Shown: positions 16,229 to 25,624 of the stretch, one piece after another | Layout of the letters: each line of letters begins with the position of its first letter | Position numbering within the stretch: position 1 is the first letter of the stretch | DNA from: Chryseobacterium sp. BGARF1 | GTDB taxonomy: Bacteria > Bacteroidota > Bacteroidia > Flavobacteriales > Weeksellaceae | Direction: 5' to 3' | NCBI RefSeq assembly: GCF_001677955.1 | Contig: NZ_LELA01000016.1 | Coordinates: 1 to 42,852 of the forward strand | Length of the DNA: 42,852 nt | Made by a program: the position numbers and the translations under genes | Notes under the pieces: model-generated | Databases searched by the model: none | Told to the model about the DNA's origin: nothing | The model's input: only the letters and a program-made list of their open reading frames with translations

Positions 16229-17536
16229 ATGGAATTAGAATCTATTTACAAAAAACTGCAGATTCAGGATATGAATCAGATGCAGAAATCTACATACAAA
16301 ACTACAGAAAACAACACCGATGTTGTTTTACTTTCACCAACCGGTTCAGGAAAGACACTTGCTTTTTTGTTTCCTGTTCTTAGAAGTTTAAAGAAAGAAT
16401 CTACAGGAATTCAGGCTTTGATTTTGGTTCCGGCAAGAGAGTTAGCTTTACAGATAGAGCAGGTTTTCAAATCGATGGGAACAGATTTTAAAGTGACTGT
16501 ATGCTACGGAGGACACGATAAAAAAATTGAAGTAAACAATCTTAAAGAGGCTCCGGCAGTTTTAATAGGTACTCCGGGAAGAGTTGCCTATCATATGAGA
16601 AATAAAAATCTTGATGTAAAAACCATAAAAAACTTGGTTTTGGATGAGTTTGACAAAGCTTTAGAGCTTGGTTTTCATGATGATATGGAATACATTATCG
16701 AAAACATGTACAATCTTTACCAAAGAATGCTTACTTCTGCAACATCAATGGATGAAATTCCTAAGTTCACGGGTTTAAAAGATGAAAAAGTAATTGATTT
16801 CTTAAAATTAGGAGATAATAAACCTGACATTCAATTAAGAAAGGTGATGACTACCGCTGAGGAAAAATTAGATACACTATTTCATCTCATCTGTAAAATT
16901 GGAAATAAAAGAATGCTTATTTTCTGTAATCACAGAGAAGCCGTAGACCGTATTTCTGAGCTTTTACGCGAAAAAGGCATTGACCGTGAAACTTTCCACG
17001 GCGGAATGGAACAGGACGAAAGAGAACGAGCCTTACTGAAATTCAGAAACGATACAGCAAGAGTATTGATCACCACAGATTTGGCGGCAAGAGGTCTTGA
17101 CATCCCGGAAATAGAATCGATTGTACATTATCAACTTCCAACAATGGAAGATGCTTTTATCCACAGAAACGGAAGAACAGCAAGAATGAATGCAAAAGGT
17201 TCTGTTTATTTGATCATGACTGAAAGTGAAAAGTTTCCGTTTATCAAAAAAGATACTCCTGAAGAGTCTGTAACCGAATTTTCTACTGTTCCTAGAAACT
17301 CACCATTCCAGACAATCTACATTAGCGCCGGAAAAAAAGACAAGGTCAATAAAGTAGATATTGTAGGATATTTAATAAAGAAAGGCGAGTTGCAGAAAGA
17401 AGATGTAGGTTTGATCGAAGTAAAAGATACCACTTCTTACGTAGCGGTTTCCAGAAATAAAGTAAGAGAATTACTTAAAAAACTAAGCACTGAAAAACTG
17501 AAAGGCAAGAAAGTAAAAATAGAAGTCGCTTATTAA
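16229..17536 (+). CDS. DEAD-box ATP-dependent RNA helicase, DbpA-like
   Basis: This encodes 435 residues with every superfamily 2 helicase motif: Q-motif-like MNQMQ (15-19), motif I SPTGSGKT (36-43), PARELALQI, TPGR, motif II as DEFD (139-142, a variant of DEAD), SAT, TTDLAARGLDIP and HRNGRTAR (312-319). The last 65 residues (KVNKVDIVGYLIKKGELQKE onward) match the DbpA RNA-binding domain, which in E. coli recognises hairpin 92 of 23S rRNA. A role as an ATP-driven remodeller in large-subunit ribosome assembly follows from the family. The N-terminus carries the Q-motif, so an internal start is unlikely. The gene is monocistronic. Confidence 0.92.
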   Translation: MELESIYKKLQIQDMNQMQKSTYKTTENNTDVVLLSPTGSGKTLAFLFPVLRSLKKESTGIQALILVPARELALQIEQVFKSMGTDFKVTVCYGGHDKKIEVNNLKEAPAVLIGTPGRVAYHMRNKNLDVKTIKNLVLDEFDKALELGFHDDMEYIIENMYNLYQRMLTSATSMDEIPKFTGLKDEKVIDFLKLGDNKPDIQLRKVMTTAEEKLDTLFHLICKIGNKRMLIFCNHREAVDRISELLREKGIDRETFHGGMEQDERERALLKFRNDTARVLITTDLAARGLDIPEIESIVHYQLPTMEDAFIHRNGRTARMNAKGSVYLIMTESEKFPFIKKDTPEESVTEFSTVPRNSPFQTIYISAGKKDKVNKVDIVGYLIKKGELQKEDVGLIEVKDTTSYVAVSRNKVRELLKKLSTEKLKGKKVKIEVAY

Positions 17537-17547
17537 TTTGAGGCTGA

Positions 17548-17583
17548 GGCTAAGGTTGATACTAATAAAGATCAACCTTAGCC
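17548..17583. terminator. Hairpin between convergent helicase and SMP-30 genes
   Basis: A perfect 13-bp stem (GGCTAAGGTTGAT / ATCAACCTTAGCC) has a 10-base loop. The right arm ends inside the TAG stop of the SMP-30 gene. No strong T-tract follows on the plus strand, so termination strength is uncertain. Confidence 0.6.
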
Positions 17584-18473
17584 TACTTCAATCCTTTTGT
17601 TTTTGTTTGTAATGTGTAAACTGATCTTGAGGCGGTAATAAACAGAATATCGTTTTTCTCCCCTCCAAAAGTTACATTTCCTGTCCAGTCTTCAGGAATT
17701 TTAATGTGATGAACTTTTTCACCTTTGGTATTATAAACAGTCACACCATCTCCTGTAATATAAAGATTTCCATCCTGATCAAGCGTCATTCCGTCTGATC
17801 CCATTTCACAGAAAAGTTTCTTTTCAGACAATTTTCCGTCGCCCAGAATATCATAAACATAGGTTTTTCCTGCATCAATATCTGAAACATACAGCTTTTT
17901 CAACTTTACACTTCCAATAATTCCATTGGGCTGTACAAAAGTTTCAAGTTTTGAAATTTTGCCATCTTTATTTCTGTAATACAGATTTTTCTCTGGAATT
18001 TCTACTTTAAAATTTTGCCAATACTCTCGTTTATACAAAGGGTCAGTGAAATAAATTCCACCATTACCATCTAACCAAAGGTCATTGGGTCCATTTAATC
18101 TTTTCCCTTCAAAACCTTTTGATAAAATCTCAATCGATTTGTCTTTGTCAATTTTCCAAATTTCACCTTCATTGTCTGAACAGGTAATTAAATTATCATT
18201 CTCATCGAAATAAGTTCCATTAGCCCGTCCGGTTTTATCTAAAAATAAAGATACTTTATTGGTTTTCCAGTCCCAGAAATAAATTTTATCGTTGGGCTGA
18301 TCAGTAAAATAAACATTTCCGGTTTTATCTGTTGCCGGACCTTCGGTAAAAGAAAACTGATTTGATATTAATTTTGGTTCGGTATTTTCAAGCATTGCAT
18401 TGTAATTTGGCGATTTACAACTGAGAAATGCCAAAACCAAACCAACAAGACCTGCATTCAAAATATTTTTCAT
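17583..18473 (-). CDS. SMP-30/gluconolactonase-like lipoprotein
   Basis: This encodes 296 residues. The signal peptide MKNILNAGLVGLVLAFLSC ends in a lipobox with Cys19. The mature part is a six-bladed propeller of the SMP-30/gluconolactonase family, with FTEGPATDKTGNVYFTDQPN (metal-site Glu), RANGTYFDENDNLITCSDNE, RLNGPNDLWLDGNGGIYFTD (the conserved N-D-x-x-x-D) and GSDGMTLDQDGNLYIT. These calcium- or zinc-dependent enzymes open sugar-acid lactones; substrate here unknown. Location: periplasm or outer membrane by lipid anchor. It converges on the DbpA-like helicase gene. Confidence 0.9.
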   Translation of the reverse strand: MKNILNAGLVGLVLAFLSCKSPNYNAMLENTEPKLISNQFSFTEGPATDKTGNVYFTDQPNDKIYFWDWKTNKVSLFLDKTGRANGTYFDENDNLITCSDNEGEIWKIDKDKSIEILSKGFEGKRLNGPNDLWLDGNGGIYFTDPLYKREYWQNFKVEIPEKNLYYRNKDGKISKLETFVQPNGIIGSVKLKKLYVSDIDAGKTYVYDILGDGKLSEKKLFCEMGSDGMTLDQDGNLYITGDGVTVYNTKGEKVHHIKIPEDWTGNVTFGGEKNDILFITASRSVYTLQTKTKGLK

Positions 18474-18728
18474 TTCTATAAATTTAAGGCATACAATTTA
18501 CGATTTGTAAAAAGCTTAGCCAATTTTACAGAATCATTTATTTAGTTTAACTACAAATAACGAAATGTCCTTTTTGTACTATTCTGTAAGTGTTTAATAT
18601 TATTTATTGAACCTTAAAATCAGGAGCTTTGTATCATCTTTAATGAGGAAAATTTAGGCTCATAATTATTTCAGAAATGAGCTATTAATTATCTAAAAAA
18701 GTCCTTTTAATTCAATAAAATTCAAAAG

Positions 18729-20171
18729 ATGAGCATTCAGCAAGGCAATATAAAAATTCCGGGAAGTGATGGTGAGGCTTTCAGAGATTCTGTAGGAACA
18801 ATGGACGATACAGGAAAACGAAAATGGGTTTTTCCAAGAAAGCCAAAAGGTAAGTTTACCAATTACAGAGATTATACAAGTTATGTTTTATTAGCTTTAT
18901 TTTTCGCAATTCCATTTTTAAAAATTAACAACAACCCGTTTCTTCTAATTAATCTTATCGATAGAAAATTCTTTATTCTTGGTCAGTCATTTTACCTTCA
19001 GGATTTTTTTATTTTAGCTTTAGGAGCGGTGATCTCTGTCATTTTTGTGATGCTCTTCACCGTAGTTTTCGGAAGAATATTTTGTGGATGGCTATGCCCA
19101 CAAACCGTTTTCATGGAAATGGTTTTCCGAAAAATAGAATATTGGATCGAAGGCGACCGTAACAAACAAATGAAACTCGACAGACAAAGCTGGGATTCTG
19201 AAAAAATAAGAAAAAGACTCCTAAAATGGTCTGTTTTCTTTATTATTTCATTGATCATCTCCCACTTTATGTTTATGTACATTGTCGGGTACGAAAATAT
19301 TTTTAAAATCATTCAGGAAGGTCCGGTAGAAAATCCTTTGCATTTTACGGCAATGCTGTCTTTTTCCTTGGTCTTTTATTTTGTTTTCACTTGGTTGCGT
19401 GAGCAGGTTTGTACCTTGATATGTCCTTATGGAAGACTGCAAGGTGTGTTGATCGACAAGCAGACCATCAATGTATATTACGACACAAAAAGAGGAGAAG
19501 GTCGTGCTAAATGGAGAAACGGAGAAGACAGAAGATCTTCAGGAAAAGGTGACTGTATCGATTGCGGACAATGCGTAGTGGTTTGCCCAACAGGAATTGA
19601 CATCAGAAACGGTCAGCAACTAGAATGCGTCAACTGCACTGCCTGTATCGACGCTTGTGATGAGGTAATGGTAAAAGTAGGTTTACCAACCGGATTGGTG
19701 CGTTATGCCACAGAATCAGAAATTGAAACCGGAAAAAAACTTGGAATAACTTCAAGAATGATCATTACCACAATTTTTCTGGCTTTATTGATAGGGTTCT
19801 TAGGGTTTTTATTAAACGATAGAGGTTCTATGGAAGCGAAATTCATAAAACCCGCGGGGTCTACATTCTTTGTGAGAGACGGAAAAATCATCAATAATTT
19901 TACCTATACTTTTTTAAATAAAACTAATGAGAAAAAAGTAATTACCATAAAAGTGATGCATCCTAGTCATGCTGAAATTATTTCATCAGGACCGAGTAAA
20001 ATCGTTTTAAAAGGCGACCAAATTCTTAAAGGTTCAATTAGCATTGCTTTCCCGGAAAATGAAATAAAATCGTCCAAACAAAATTTAACCATCGTTGTTT
20101 TAGATGAAAAAAATGAAGTTTTAGATACTTTTGAAACAACCTTTGAAGGACCTTTTAAACTCACTTTGTAA
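18729..20171 (+). CDS. ccoG: Cytochrome c oxidase accessory protein CcoG/FixG
   Basis: This encodes 480 residues. It is an inner-membrane iron-sulfur protein needed for cbb3-type oxidase biogenesis (reported as a Cu(II) reductase in other bacteria). Membrane helices lie near 50-70, 88-113, 160-180 and 200-222. A FCGWLCPQTVF motif (about 118) and CTLICPYGRLQG (about 228) match polyferredoxin-type membrane motifs. Two 4Fe-4S ferredoxin sites follow, CIDCGQCVVVCPTG (about 276) and CVNCTACIDACD (about 300). A last helix near 340-360 leads to a periplasmic Ig-like FixG domain to the end. ccoNOP and ccoS are not in the window. Confidence 0.95.
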   Translation: MSIQQGNIKIPGSDGEAFRDSVGTMDDTGKRKWVFPRKPKGKFTNYRDYTSYVLLALFFAIPFLKINNNPFLLINLIDRKFFILGQSFYLQDFFILALGAVISVIFVMLFTVVFGRIFCGWLCPQTVFMEMVFRKIEYWIEGDRNKQMKLDRQSWDSEKIRKRLLKWSVFFIISLIISHFMFMYIVGYENIFKIIQEGPVENPLHFTAMLSFSLVFYFVFTWLREQVCTLICPYGRLQGVLIDKQTINVYYDTKRGEGRAKWRNGEDRRSSGKGDCIDCGQCVVVCPTGIDIRNGQQLECVNCTACIDACDEVMVKVGLPTGLVRYATESEIETGKKLGITSRMIITTIFLALLIGFLGFLLNDRGSMEAKFIKPAGSTFFVRDGKIINNFTYTFLNKTNEKKVITIKVMHPSHAEIISSGPSKIVLKGDQILKGSISIAFPENEIKSSKQNLTIVVLDEKNEVLDTFETTFEGPFKLTL

Positions 20172-20176
20172 AAGTA

Positions 20177-21055
20177 TCAATGTTTATGGCTTTTAATAAA
20201 CTGCGAGGGTGTAATTCCTGAATTTTTACGGAACATCCTCGCAAAATAAGAATACTCTTCATATCCCAACCTAAAAGCAATTTCCACAAGGCCTTCATCA
20301 AGATACATGAGCATTCTTTTAGCTTCCAGAATCACTCTTTCGGTAATAATCTCAGAAGCTGTTTTCTGCATAACAGTTTGGGTAATTCTGTTGAGATGCT
20401 TTGCCGAGATATTCATTTGTGATGCGTAATATGCAATTGATTTTTGAGAGGTAAAAAGTTCTTCCAATAAGTTTTCAAAATCCTGATAATGCTTAAAATA
20501 AGATACACTTCCCGCTGACCTTTTTTCATCATCTTTAGAAAACTCTCTTACCGACTGAATATAAATTTGAGAAATAAGAGAAAGAATAAATCCTTGTTTC
20601 ATTACATTCTGAGACTCATGCTCGCTTCCAATAGCCTCAAAAAGACGAATCATGTTTATCAATTCATCAGATTGAAGCTGAAGTTTTCTCGGAAAACTTG
20701 GAGAATTAAAAAACGGAAAATTTTTCAGCTTTTGATTAACGTAATGCATTTCGTAATAAGGCTGAGAAAAAAAGAAAATATAGCCATCAGTATCCGGAGA
20801 AAGCTCCCAACTGTGAACCTGTCCCGGAGAAAGAAAAAACAGACTTCCTGCAGAAACTTCGTATTTTTGAAAATCTATTTCGTGAATTCCGCTTCCTTTA
20901 GTGAAAATAACGGTGACATAAAAATCATGACGATGTGGTTTCTCGATATGTTTATGGCTGGAAACCAAATGATTTCTTAGCGTATTAAAATAAAAATCCG
21001 GAGCGTTTTTCTCTGACTGAAAAAGATTGATATGCAATACCGAGATAGAATTCAT
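20177..21055 (-). CDS. AraC-family transcriptional regulator (cupin sensor)
   Basis: This encodes 292 residues. The N-terminal cupin region (HRHDFYVTVIFTKGSGIHEI, SAGSLFFLSPGQVHSWE) is a typical small-ligand sensor. The C-terminal AraC DNA-binding domain has both helix-turn-helices: IAYYASQMNISAKHLNRITQ and LVEIAFRLGYEEYSYFARMF followed by GITPSQF. It converges with ccoG (stops five bases apart) and is divergent from the MerR gene, with 114 bases between starts. No target gene is evident. Confidence 0.92.
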   Translation of the reverse strand: MNSISVLHINLFQSEKNAPDFYFNTLRNHLVSSHKHIEKPHRHDFYVTVIFTKGSGIHEIDFQKYEVSAGSLFFLSPGQVHSWELSPDTDGYIFFFSQPYYEMHYVNQKLKNFPFFNSPSFPRKLQLQSDELINMIRLFEAIGSEHESQNVMKQGFILSLISQIYIQSVREFSKDDEKRSAGSVSYFKHYQDFENLLEELFTSQKSIAYYASQMNISAKHLNRITQTVMQKTASEIITERVILEAKRMLMYLDEGLVEIAFRLGYEEYSYFARMFRKNSGITPSQFIKSHKH

Positions 21056-21119
21056 CCTGATTGATTAAGTGTGAAAGAGAACAAAAATACACTTAAACTG
21101 CACATTTTACAAAGTGTAT

Positions 21120-21151
21120 TTGTAGTAAAGCTTAAAAAATATTTATCTTTG
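21120..21151 (+). promoter_or_regulatory. Promoter of the MerR gene
   Basis: TTG (21120-21122), a 21-base spacer and TATCTTTG (21144-21151) are an exact match to the Bacteroidetes consensus. It lies inside the first codons of a longer ORF starting at a GTG (21071), supporting the ATG at 21170 as the true start. Confidence 0.82.
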
Positions 21152-21169
21152 ATTTTTCAGGATTTTATA

Positions 21170-21514
21170 ATGAAGACAAATTTACCCGACAAACTGTATT
21201 ATTCGATAGGAGAAGTTGCAAAAGCATTCGACGTAAACGCTTCATTGATAAGATATTGGGAACAAGAATTCCCTATTATCAAACCTAAAAAAAACAAAAA
21301 GGGAAACCGATACTTCACTCCCGATGACATTAAAAACCTGAAAATCATCTATCATTTGGTAAAAGAAAAAGGATATACGCTTGACGGAGCTAAAATTGCA
21401 CTGACAACGAATTCGAAAATTTCTGAAACGGTTACATTAATTGACCGTTTAGAATTCGTAAAAGCTGAATTACTTAAGCTCAAAGATTCTTTGGTAGAAA
21501 AAGATTCTGAATAA
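21170..21514 (+). CDS. MerR-family transcriptional regulator
   Basis: This encodes 114 residues from the ATG at 21170; a GTG 99 bases upstream would place the promoter inside the gene. The N-terminal winged helix (YSIGEVAKAFDVNASLIRYW, then EQEFPIIKPKKNKKGNRYF) is a canonical MerR DNA-binding domain. It is followed by TPDDIKNLKIIYHLVKEKGY and a short coiled-coil helix. There is no C-terminal ligand domain and no metal-binding cysteine, so the signal is unknown. Short MerR proteins of this kind are common in flavobacteria. The small membrane protein gene follows after 14 bases, likely co-transcribed. Confidence 0.9.
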   Translation: MKTNLPDKLYYSIGEVAKAFDVNASLIRYWEQEFPIIKPKKNKKGNRYFTPDDIKNLKIIYHLVKEKGYTLDGAKIALTTNSKISETVTLIDRLEFVKAELLKLKDSLVEKDSE

Positions 21515-21528
21515 AAACGTAATGTCAA

Positions 21529-21699
21529 ATGATTAAAGTAAAACACCGAAAACATTTAAAAACTCTGGCTGGAATCTCATTATTTCTTATAATTGTCGGA
21601 GCTATTTTTAATGTGAACACCTACTTAATGGCCGCTTTGATTGGAATCTTTGTCGTGTCAATTTTCCAAATTTTCAATCACAAAAAAAATGGTTCTTAA
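21529..21699 (+). CDS. Small two-helix membrane protein
   Basis: This encodes 56 residues, starting MIKVKHRKHLKTLAGISLFL and ending IFNHKKNGS. A basic N-terminus (KVKHRKHLK) is followed by two hydrophobic segments (about 13-28 and 32-49) and a basic tail, the classic small inner-membrane protein layout. The start is 14 bases after the MerR stop, and codon use matches the neighbours, so it probably shares the MerR transcript. No family recognised. Confidence 0.6.
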   Translation: MIKVKHRKHLKTLAGISLFLIIVGAIFNVNTYLMAALIGIFVVSIFQIFNHKKNGS

Positions 21700-21970
21700 G
21701 TTTATTTTTATATAAATACGCTCACAATCAATTCAAAAACTTTCAAGATATTGGCTTTATTATATTAAAGTTAACTGATTTTTTTGTAGAAAAGAATTCA
21801 GAAAAAATCTATTTCCCCCAAACAGCAATCACAGCTTACAATTCACAGTAAAACAATTATTTAATTATTCTTTTTTTTCATTTTATGAGCTTGTGAATTA
21901 AATTAATTCATAACTTTATTGTATTCTGATTTCGGTAAATCGAAGTCAACCAAAACATAAATAGACAACG

Positions 21971-23278
21971 ATGAAAAAAAATTACTATCAAAAGATGGCA
22001 TTTCTCGGAATGTTATTGCTTGTGCTACTTGGGTTTCAAAAATACACAGACAAATCTGACAAACCTTTTCCTGAAGTCACATTCATTTCTGAAAGTTTAC
22101 CTTTAGAATCATTCTCAGAATTTGATCCAAACGATTTAGATGAAAATCAATGGCAAAAGCTCGGATTTTCCGAAAAACAAGCAGCAACAATTTTAAAATA
22201 CAAAAAAATTGTCGGCGGAAAATTTCTGTCAAAAGAACAGTTCAAGAAATGTTATGCAATTTCAGAAGAAAAATATTCCCAGCTCAATTCTTTTATTTTA
22301 TTGCCTGAAACCAATTTGGAAGCAAAATCCGGAAATTCAGATTTTAAAAGTTATGAGAAGAAATCTTTAAACATCACCCGGAAATTTAATCCTGACCAAC
22401 TTTCACAAGTCGATTGGGAAAACATCGGATTTTCTGAGAAACAAGCTGCGGCAATTTTAAAATATAAAAATTATCTAGGAGGAAGTTTTGTGAGTAAAGA
22501 AAAATTCAAAGAATGCTTTATCATCAATGAAGAAAATTATGCGAAACTTGAACCTTACTTAATTCTTCCGGCAAAAACTCCTGCCAATTTTAATGCTTAT
22601 GCCGGAAAATCCAGTTCATTCAAATCTAAAACGCTGCAAACTTCTTTTGATCCGAATATATTGGATGTGCAAGGTTGGATGGCTTTAGGATTCTCAGAAA
22701 AGCAAGCGAATGTGATTGTTAATTATCGTGACAAAAACTTGAAAGGAAGTTTTAAAAATTTGGAGGATATTAAAAACTGCTTTGTCATTTCCGCAGAAAA
22801 ATTTGAAGAATTAAAACCTTTCATCAAATTAAACGCTTCTACAATAGCGAAAAACGCTGAAGATAAAAAGCCCGAATTCAAACAGGAGAAAACTGATTTT
22901 TCAAAAACAGATATGAATTCTATTACTTTTAAACAGCTTTTAGAATTTGGGTTGGATGAAAAAAGCGCAGGTTCAATGATCGGTTTCAGAAAAAAACTGG
23001 GCGGATTCATGACCAAAGAACAAATTTTGGAGACCTATAATATTGATAAAGAATTGGTTCAAAAACTATTAAGTATTGCTCCACTCGATAATTCAAAAGT
23101 TGAGCGACATACTTTGGTCGACGCACCCGAAGAATGGCTGAAAAATCATCCGTATTTCAAATATTCCGCAGATAAAATTATTTATTACAGAATCAGCAAT
23201 CCCGATGATAAAAAGATTTGGAAGCTATTGAAAACTAAGCCTGAATATGAAGCGAGAATGAGGCTTTATTTGAAATAG
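21971..23278 (+). CDS. Helix-hairpin-helix (ComEA-like) repeat protein
   Basis: This encodes 435 residues. The N-terminal segment KMAFLGMLLLVLLGF is a signal or membrane anchor. Four helix-hairpin-helix repeats follow near 50-105, 130-185, 215-270 and 300-355. Their sequences are FDPNDLDENQWQKLGFSEKQ, FNPDQLSQVDWENIGFSEKQ, FDPNILDVQGWMALGFSEKQ and FSKTDMNSITFKQLLEFGLD. The first three have the AA/AN-x-I-x-x-Y-(K/R) second helix and a GG.F hairpin. The fold is that of ComEA/T2SK HhH domains that bind DNA nonspecifically, here on the periplasmic side. A role in DNA uptake is possible but unproven; the multi-HhH form is common in Bacteroidetes. The stop codon is the first TAG of a 7-bp tandem array. 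Confidence 0.85.
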   Translation: MKKNYYQKMAFLGMLLLVLLGFQKYTDKSDKPFPEVTFISESLPLESFSEFDPNDLDENQWQKLGFSEKQAATILKYKKIVGGKFLSKEQFKKCYAISEEKYSQLNSFILLPETNLEAKSGNSDFKSYEKKSLNITRKFNPDQLSQVDWENIGFSEKQAAAILKYKNYLGGSFVSKEKFKECFIINEENYAKLEPYLILPAKTPANFNAYAGKSSSFKSKTLQTSFDPNILDVQGWMALGFSEKQANVIVNYRDKNLKGSFKNLEDIKNCFVISAEKFEELKPFIKLNASTIAKNAEDKKPEFKQEKTDFSKTDMNSITFKQLLEFGLDEKSAGSMIGFRKKLGGFMTKEQILETYNIDKELVQKLLSIAPLDNSKVERHTLVDAPEEWLKNHPYFKYSADKIIYYRISNPDDKKIWKLLKTKPEYEARMRLYLK

Positions 23279-23337
23279 TTGATAGTTGATAGTTGATAGT
23301 TGATAGTTGATAGTTGATAGTTGATAGTTGATAGTTG
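23276..23337. repeat. 7-bp microsatellite (TAGTTGA x8 plus partial)
   Basis: Eight perfect TAGTTGA units and a TAGTTG remainder. The first three bases are the stop codon of the HhH gene. Because the unit contains both TAG and TGA, translation in any frame would soon stop. It fills most of the space between the HhH gene and the convergent topB. A two-unit remnant of the same 7-mer follows metQ (38263-38275). Confidence 0.92.
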
Positions 23338-23374
23338 CAAAATTACTTTTTACTTGGCTCTTTTTACTTTTCAC

Positions 23375-25498
23375 TCATACTAAAACTGTCACAAATTCAG
23401 GTGATAGAGAAACAACTCCTTCCGTTAAACTTTCGGGATGTGTTGTGAATCCTTTTAATTTTGAGGTTTTTCCTTTTAAAACTAAATCCATCAATTGTTT
23501 ATCTGAAAGTTTTTTACCGAAAATATCAAATGAAACTTTAAAGCCGCAGTTTTTAAAATCGGAACATCCGACTGCGGTTTTTCCTTTCATCAAATTGTGT
23601 GATTTGCATTTCGGACATTGTGTTTCTTCCCAAGACTGTAATTCTTTTTTTACAGCCGGCTCACGTTTTTTCTTTTCTTTGACTTCCTCCTTTTCTTCAT
23701 GCAAGGTGAAAACTTTTGCTTTTCCGTCAACCACTTTTTTGGTGAGTTCGGTCACCATTTGTATCAATTCATCTTTGAACTGATTGGCTTCATATTCTCC
23801 ACTTTCAATTTTCCGCAGTTTTAATTCCCACTCCCCTGTTAATTCCGGGCTTTTCAGCAATTCGTCTTCAATCGTATCAATTAACTGAATTCCGGTTTGG
23901 GTAGCAATCAGATTTTTTCTTTTCTTCTCAATATACTTTCGCTTGAAAAGTGTTTCGATAATATTTGCTCGCGTTGAAGGTCTTCCAATTCCATTATTTT
24001 TGAGCATTTCACGAAGTTCTTCGTCATCTACTTGCTTTCCGGCAGTTTCCATCGCTCGAAGCAAGGTTGCTTCGGTATAAGGTTTTGGTGGCGAAGTTTT
24101 TCCCTGATGAATCATCGGTTCGTGTGGTCCTGTTTCCCCAACTTTAAATTCAGGAATCGTCTGTTCTTCTTCCTTATCTTTTTCCTTGTCAGTCGGTTCT
24201 TCTTTAGCGTCTTTAGCATACACTGCTCTCCAACCCGGTTCGAGAACCTGTCTTCCACTTGTTTTAAAAGGAATTGTTCCAACCTGAGCTTCAACCAAAG
24301 TATTTGAAATTTTACATTCCGGATAAAAAACGGCAATAAAACGCTTCGCAATCAAATCATAAATCATTTTCTCTTCTCTTGTTAAATTTGGAGAAGGCGG
24401 AATTTCTGTCGGAATAATCGCATGGTGATCGGTCACTTTTGCGTCATCAAACACCGCTTTTGATTTTGGAATCGGTTGTTCCAGCAAAGGTGAAATCAAA
24501 TCTTTGTAAATGGCCATACTTTGAAGGATTCCTCCAATTTTCGGATACAAGCTTTCTGATAGATAAGTTGTATCAACACGAGGATAGGTCACGTGCTTTT
24601 TCTCGTAAAGACTCTGAATATATTTTAAAGTGCTGTCTGCAGAATATCCAAACTTCTTATTGGCTTCCACCTGAAGTCCGGTCAAATCAAACAGTCTTGG
24701 ATTTTTTTCTTTTCCTTCTTTAATTTCAAATGAAAGAATTTCAAAAGGATTAACCTTTAGGTATTCCAAACCTTTTTCGGCTCGGTCTAAAGTTTTGAGA
24801 CGGTCAATTGCAGCATTGAAAATTACGTCACGATATTTGGTTTTCAGTTCCCAATATTCTTCAGTTGAAAATGCATCAATTTCTTTCTGACGCTGAACCA
24901 ACATCGCCAAAGTCGGAGTCTGTACTCTTCCAATGGACAAAACCGCTTTATTTCCGCCAAATTTTTTGGTGAAAAGTCGCGTTGCATTGATACCCAACAA
25001 CCAGTCTCCTATCGCTCTTGCATTTCCTGCGAGATAAAGATTTTTATAATCTTCGGCTGGTTTTAATTTTTCAAAACCTTCTTTAATTGCTTCTTCTGTC
25101 AATGATGAAATCCACAAGCGCTGTACAGGTTTGTCGCATTTTGCTTTCTGCAAAACCCATCTTTGAATAAGTTCTCCCTCTTGACCGGCATCCCCGCAAT
25201 TGATGACCTCATCACATTCGGCTACCAATCTTTCGATTACTTTAAACTGATTTTCAACACCTTTATTCGGTATTAATTTGATTCCAAAACTTTGGGGAAT
25301 AATCGGCAGTAAAAACAAATTCCAGGATTTGTATTGCGGACCGTAGTCGTGAGGTTCTTTTAGGGTACAAAGATGTCCGAAAGTCCATGTCACACAATAG
25401 CCGTTTCCTTCCATATAGCCTTGTTTAGGCATAGTTGCGCCCAATACTTTGGCAATATCTCTGGCAACGCTGGGTTTTTCGGCAATACAAAGTTTCAT
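23375..25498 (-). CDS. topB: DNA topoisomerase III (type IA)
   Basis: This encodes 707 residues. The TOPRIM domain opens with MKLCIAEKPSVARDIAKVLG and contains the acidic NCGDAGQEGELIQRW (D-x-E type). The type IA core has SIGRVQTPTLAMLVQRQKEI and the active-site tyrosine, Tyr305, in VTYPRVDTTYL. The ILYDLIAKRF-like and GIGRPSTRANIIETLFKRKY motifs follow. A C-terminal zinc ribbon (CPKCKSHN...CSDFKNCGF, about 618-645) is present. Function: cuts and rejoins one strand to separate precatenanes and recombination intermediates. Length and domain order match chromosomal, RecQ-partner TopB enzymes. Confidence 0.95.
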   Translation of the reverse strand: MKLCIAEKPSVARDIAKVLGATMPKQGYMEGNGYCVTWTFGHLCTLKEPHDYGPQYKSWNLFLLPIIPQSFGIKLIPNKGVENQFKVIERLVAECDEVINCGDAGQEGELIQRWVLQKAKCDKPVQRLWISSLTEEAIKEGFEKLKPAEDYKNLYLAGNARAIGDWLLGINATRLFTKKFGGNKAVLSIGRVQTPTLAMLVQRQKEIDAFSTEEYWELKTKYRDVIFNAAIDRLKTLDRAEKGLEYLKVNPFEILSFEIKEGKEKNPRLFDLTGLQVEANKKFGYSADSTLKYIQSLYEKKHVTYPRVDTTYLSESLYPKIGGILQSMAIYKDLISPLLEQPIPKSKAVFDDAKVTDHHAIIPTEIPPSPNLTREEKMIYDLIAKRFIAVFYPECKISNTLVEAQVGTIPFKTSGRQVLEPGWRAVYAKDAKEEPTDKEKDKEEEQTIPEFKVGETGPHEPMIHQGKTSPPKPYTEATLLRAMETAGKQVDDEELREMLKNNGIGRPSTRANIIETLFKRKYIEKKRKNLIATQTGIQLIDTIEDELLKSPELTGEWELKLRKIESGEYEANQFKDELIQMVTELTKKVVDGKAKVFTLHEEKEEVKEKKKREPAVKKELQSWEETQCPKCKSHNLMKGKTAVGCSDFKNCGFKVSFDIFGKKLSDKQLMDLVLKGKTSKLKGFTTHPESLTEGVVSLSPEFVTVLV

Positions 25499-25624
25499 GA
25501 ATAATCGGGATTATTGGGAGGGTTGCAAAAGTCGGGATTTTTTTTGGATTCATCCAAATTTAGTTCATATTTAAAAACCTTATAACTTTTTTATACTCAA
25601 AGCACGTGATTAACTTTAAGATTT

